Assembly (NCBI RefSeq): GCF_013408335.1
Contig: NZ_JACBZR010000001.1
Coordinates: 6,067,596-6,131,595, forward strand
Direction of reading: 5' to 3'
DNA from: Nocardioides panzhihuensis
Lineage (GTDB): Bacteria; Actinomycetota; Actinomycetes; Propionibacteriales; Nocardioidaceae
Length of the DNA: 64,000 bases
The notes under the pieces are model-generated. The model saw only the letters and a program-made list of their open reading frames with translations, was not told the DNA's origin and did no database searches. The translations under genes were made by a program, and so were the position numbers. This document shows, piece after piece, positions 63,098-64,000 of the stretch. Numbering within the stretch: the first letter of the stretch is position 1; each line of letters begins with the position of its first letter.

Positions 63098-64000
63098 CTA
63101 CGAGCTGGGGTATGTCGCCTTCAGGCTGCCCGCGCTCGCCACGATCTTGCCCTTCTTGCCGGTGACCAGCTGGCCGGGCGTACGGGCCTTCCCGTTGCCG
63201 TCCGCCTTGATCTCGAGCGAGCAGGTCGGCTTCTTGCCGGCGCACTTGAAGTCGCCTGTGGGACGGTAGGTCACCGTCAGCTTCTGGTTGTCCGACAGTC
63301 CCTCGACGTACGCCGCCATGTAGGTGCACTTCGGCTTGCCCTTCGGGCACGAGCGCTCGACCTTGCGCCACTCCATCCGGGCCGCGGCCGCCTTGCCGCA
63401 GAGCTCGGCGGGCTCACCGGTGCGGACCGTGCCCCAGGCGTACGTCACCTTGGTGGTCGCCTGCACGCAGGCCTCGGCGCCGCCTGTGGCGACCGGCAGG
63501 ATGTAGGTGAGCTCCGGCCCTTCGCCGGAGGCCGGCTGCGCGGCGCCGTCGTCGAGGGCGATGTCGATGGCGGGGATGCCGGCGGCGACGGTCGGCGCGG
63601 TGATCCTCAGGGTGACCTCACGATAGCCCGCGGCCGTGGCGCCGCTCGGCGCCTCGGGTGGACGGGCGTAGCAGGTGTCCAGCGCGGTGATCGCGGCGAC
63701 GTTCTTGGCGGCGAGCTCCTCGTCGGCGAGCCGCAGGTTGGTGACCGCCAGGACTCCGGCGATCGCGGGGCGGCCGACCTCCCGCAGGCAGCGCGGGTCG
63801 TCGAGCGTCCAGGCTTTGGCGACCTGCATGCTCCAGCTGGCTGAGTCACCGTTGTGGCTGCCGTCGGCGCAGTCGAGGAGCTCGGCATACCACTGCGAGC
63901 CGAGCGCCGAGGGCCACTCGCCGGTGTAGCTGAAGCCGCTGCCCGTCTTGGCGACCACCCCGGCCTTGGCCAGCCCGGTGCTGCGCTCGTCGTCGACGAC
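63098..64000 (-). CDS. Partial protein of unknown function, Cys-rich C-terminal domain
   Basis: The frame stays open to the right window edge (residues reading VVDDERSTGLAKAG before the GTG at 63958), so the N-terminus is missing; about 300 residues are visible. An all-beta C-terminal part contains Cys-rich pairs (ERSCPKGKPKCTYM, FKCAGKKPTCSLE) that look like disulfides of a secreted protein. Earlier Cys residues (LLDCADG, DPRCLRE, DTCYARP) suggest the same. I do not recognise the family. It starts 9 bp upstream of the FGE gene region on the same strand. Confidence 0.6.
   Translation of the reverse strand, partial: VVDDERSTGLAKAGVVAKTGSGFSYTGEWPSALGSQWYAELLDCADGSHNGDSASWSMQVAKAWTLDDPRCLREVGRPAIAGVLAVTNLRLADEELAAKNVAAITALDTCYARPPEAPSGATAAGYREVTLRITAPTVAAGIPAIDIALDDGAAQPASGEGPELTYILPVATGGAEACVQATTKVTYAWGTVRTGEPAELCGKAAAARMEWRKVERSCPKGKPKCTYMAAYVEGLSDNQKLTVTYRPTGDFKCAGKKPTCSLEIKADGNGKARTPGQLVTGKKGKIVASAGSLKATYPSS

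Overview
The window is a stretch of high-GC chromosome from an actinobacterium, most likely of the Nocardioides type. The evidence is the strong G/C bias at third codon positions, frequent GTG starts and ATGA/GTGA stop-start overlaps, actinobacterial families (GuaB3, UdgX, DUF3140, DUF5709, MmyB-type and HxlR-type regulators, SUMF1-type FGE), and a gene order that follows the groES-groEL1 / guaB2 / guaB3 / choD / guaA order of Mycobacterium tuberculosis. No tRNA, rRNA, CRISPR array or prophage was seen.

Layout. 0-3 kb: the end of a tail-anchored acidic protein, then CIRCE-controlled groES-groEL1 with a His-rich GroEL tail. 2.8-6.8 kb: GH25 lysozyme and a DUF305 lipoprotein, divergent from a secreted LVIVD-repeat protein, then a degenerate ABC permease. 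6.8-18 kb: guaB and guaB3 interleaved with two DUF1684 paralogues, an ACT-GNAT fusion, and three divergent regulator/target pairs (MmyB/MFS, AraC/DUF3224, HxlR/methyltransferase). 18.2-33.5 kb: a CoA-ester catabolic island. It holds three SDRs, a quinone oxidoreductase, a HAD - phosphotransferase - acyl-CoA dehydrogenase set in the same order as the domains of animal ACAD10, an extra acyl-CoA dehydrogenase pair, a PucR-type regulator and a complete Liv-type ABC importer. 33.5-36 kb: a muropeptide-recycling operon (beta-lactamase-fold hydrolase, dipeptide epimerase, NlpC/P60). 36-41.7 kb: glpD, a NarL-type two-component system and a divergent membrane protein. 41.7-48.6 kb: succinate-semialdehyde dehydrogenase, a ChoD-like GMC oxidoreductase, a candidate 6C-type small RNA, a TPR protein and guaA. 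48.7-51.3 kb: UdgX and small proteins. 51.2-57.5 kb: a 5-oxoprolinase-type operon (GntR regulator, NRAMP-like transporter, PxpA, fused PxpB-PxpC, biotin carboxylase with biotinyl domain). 57.5-64 kb: hydrolase, adenosine deaminase, VOC protein, DUF5709, and a sulfatase convergent with its formylglycine-generating enzyme.

Most unusual are the repeats. A composite palindromic REP-like element of 85-109 bp sits in frame inside three unrelated genes (ABC permease, dipeptide epimerase, PxpB-PxpC fusion), each time at a domain boundary and adding about 29-37 residues. Related half-elements occur as three 43-bp tandem copies after the Liv operon, and in degenerate form elsewhere. A 162-bp MITE-like element supplies both the stop codon of the phosphotransferase and the ribosome binding site of the next acyl-CoA dehydrogenase. 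Two families of recurrent terminator-like palindromes, including a perfect 68-bp one, lie at gene ends.
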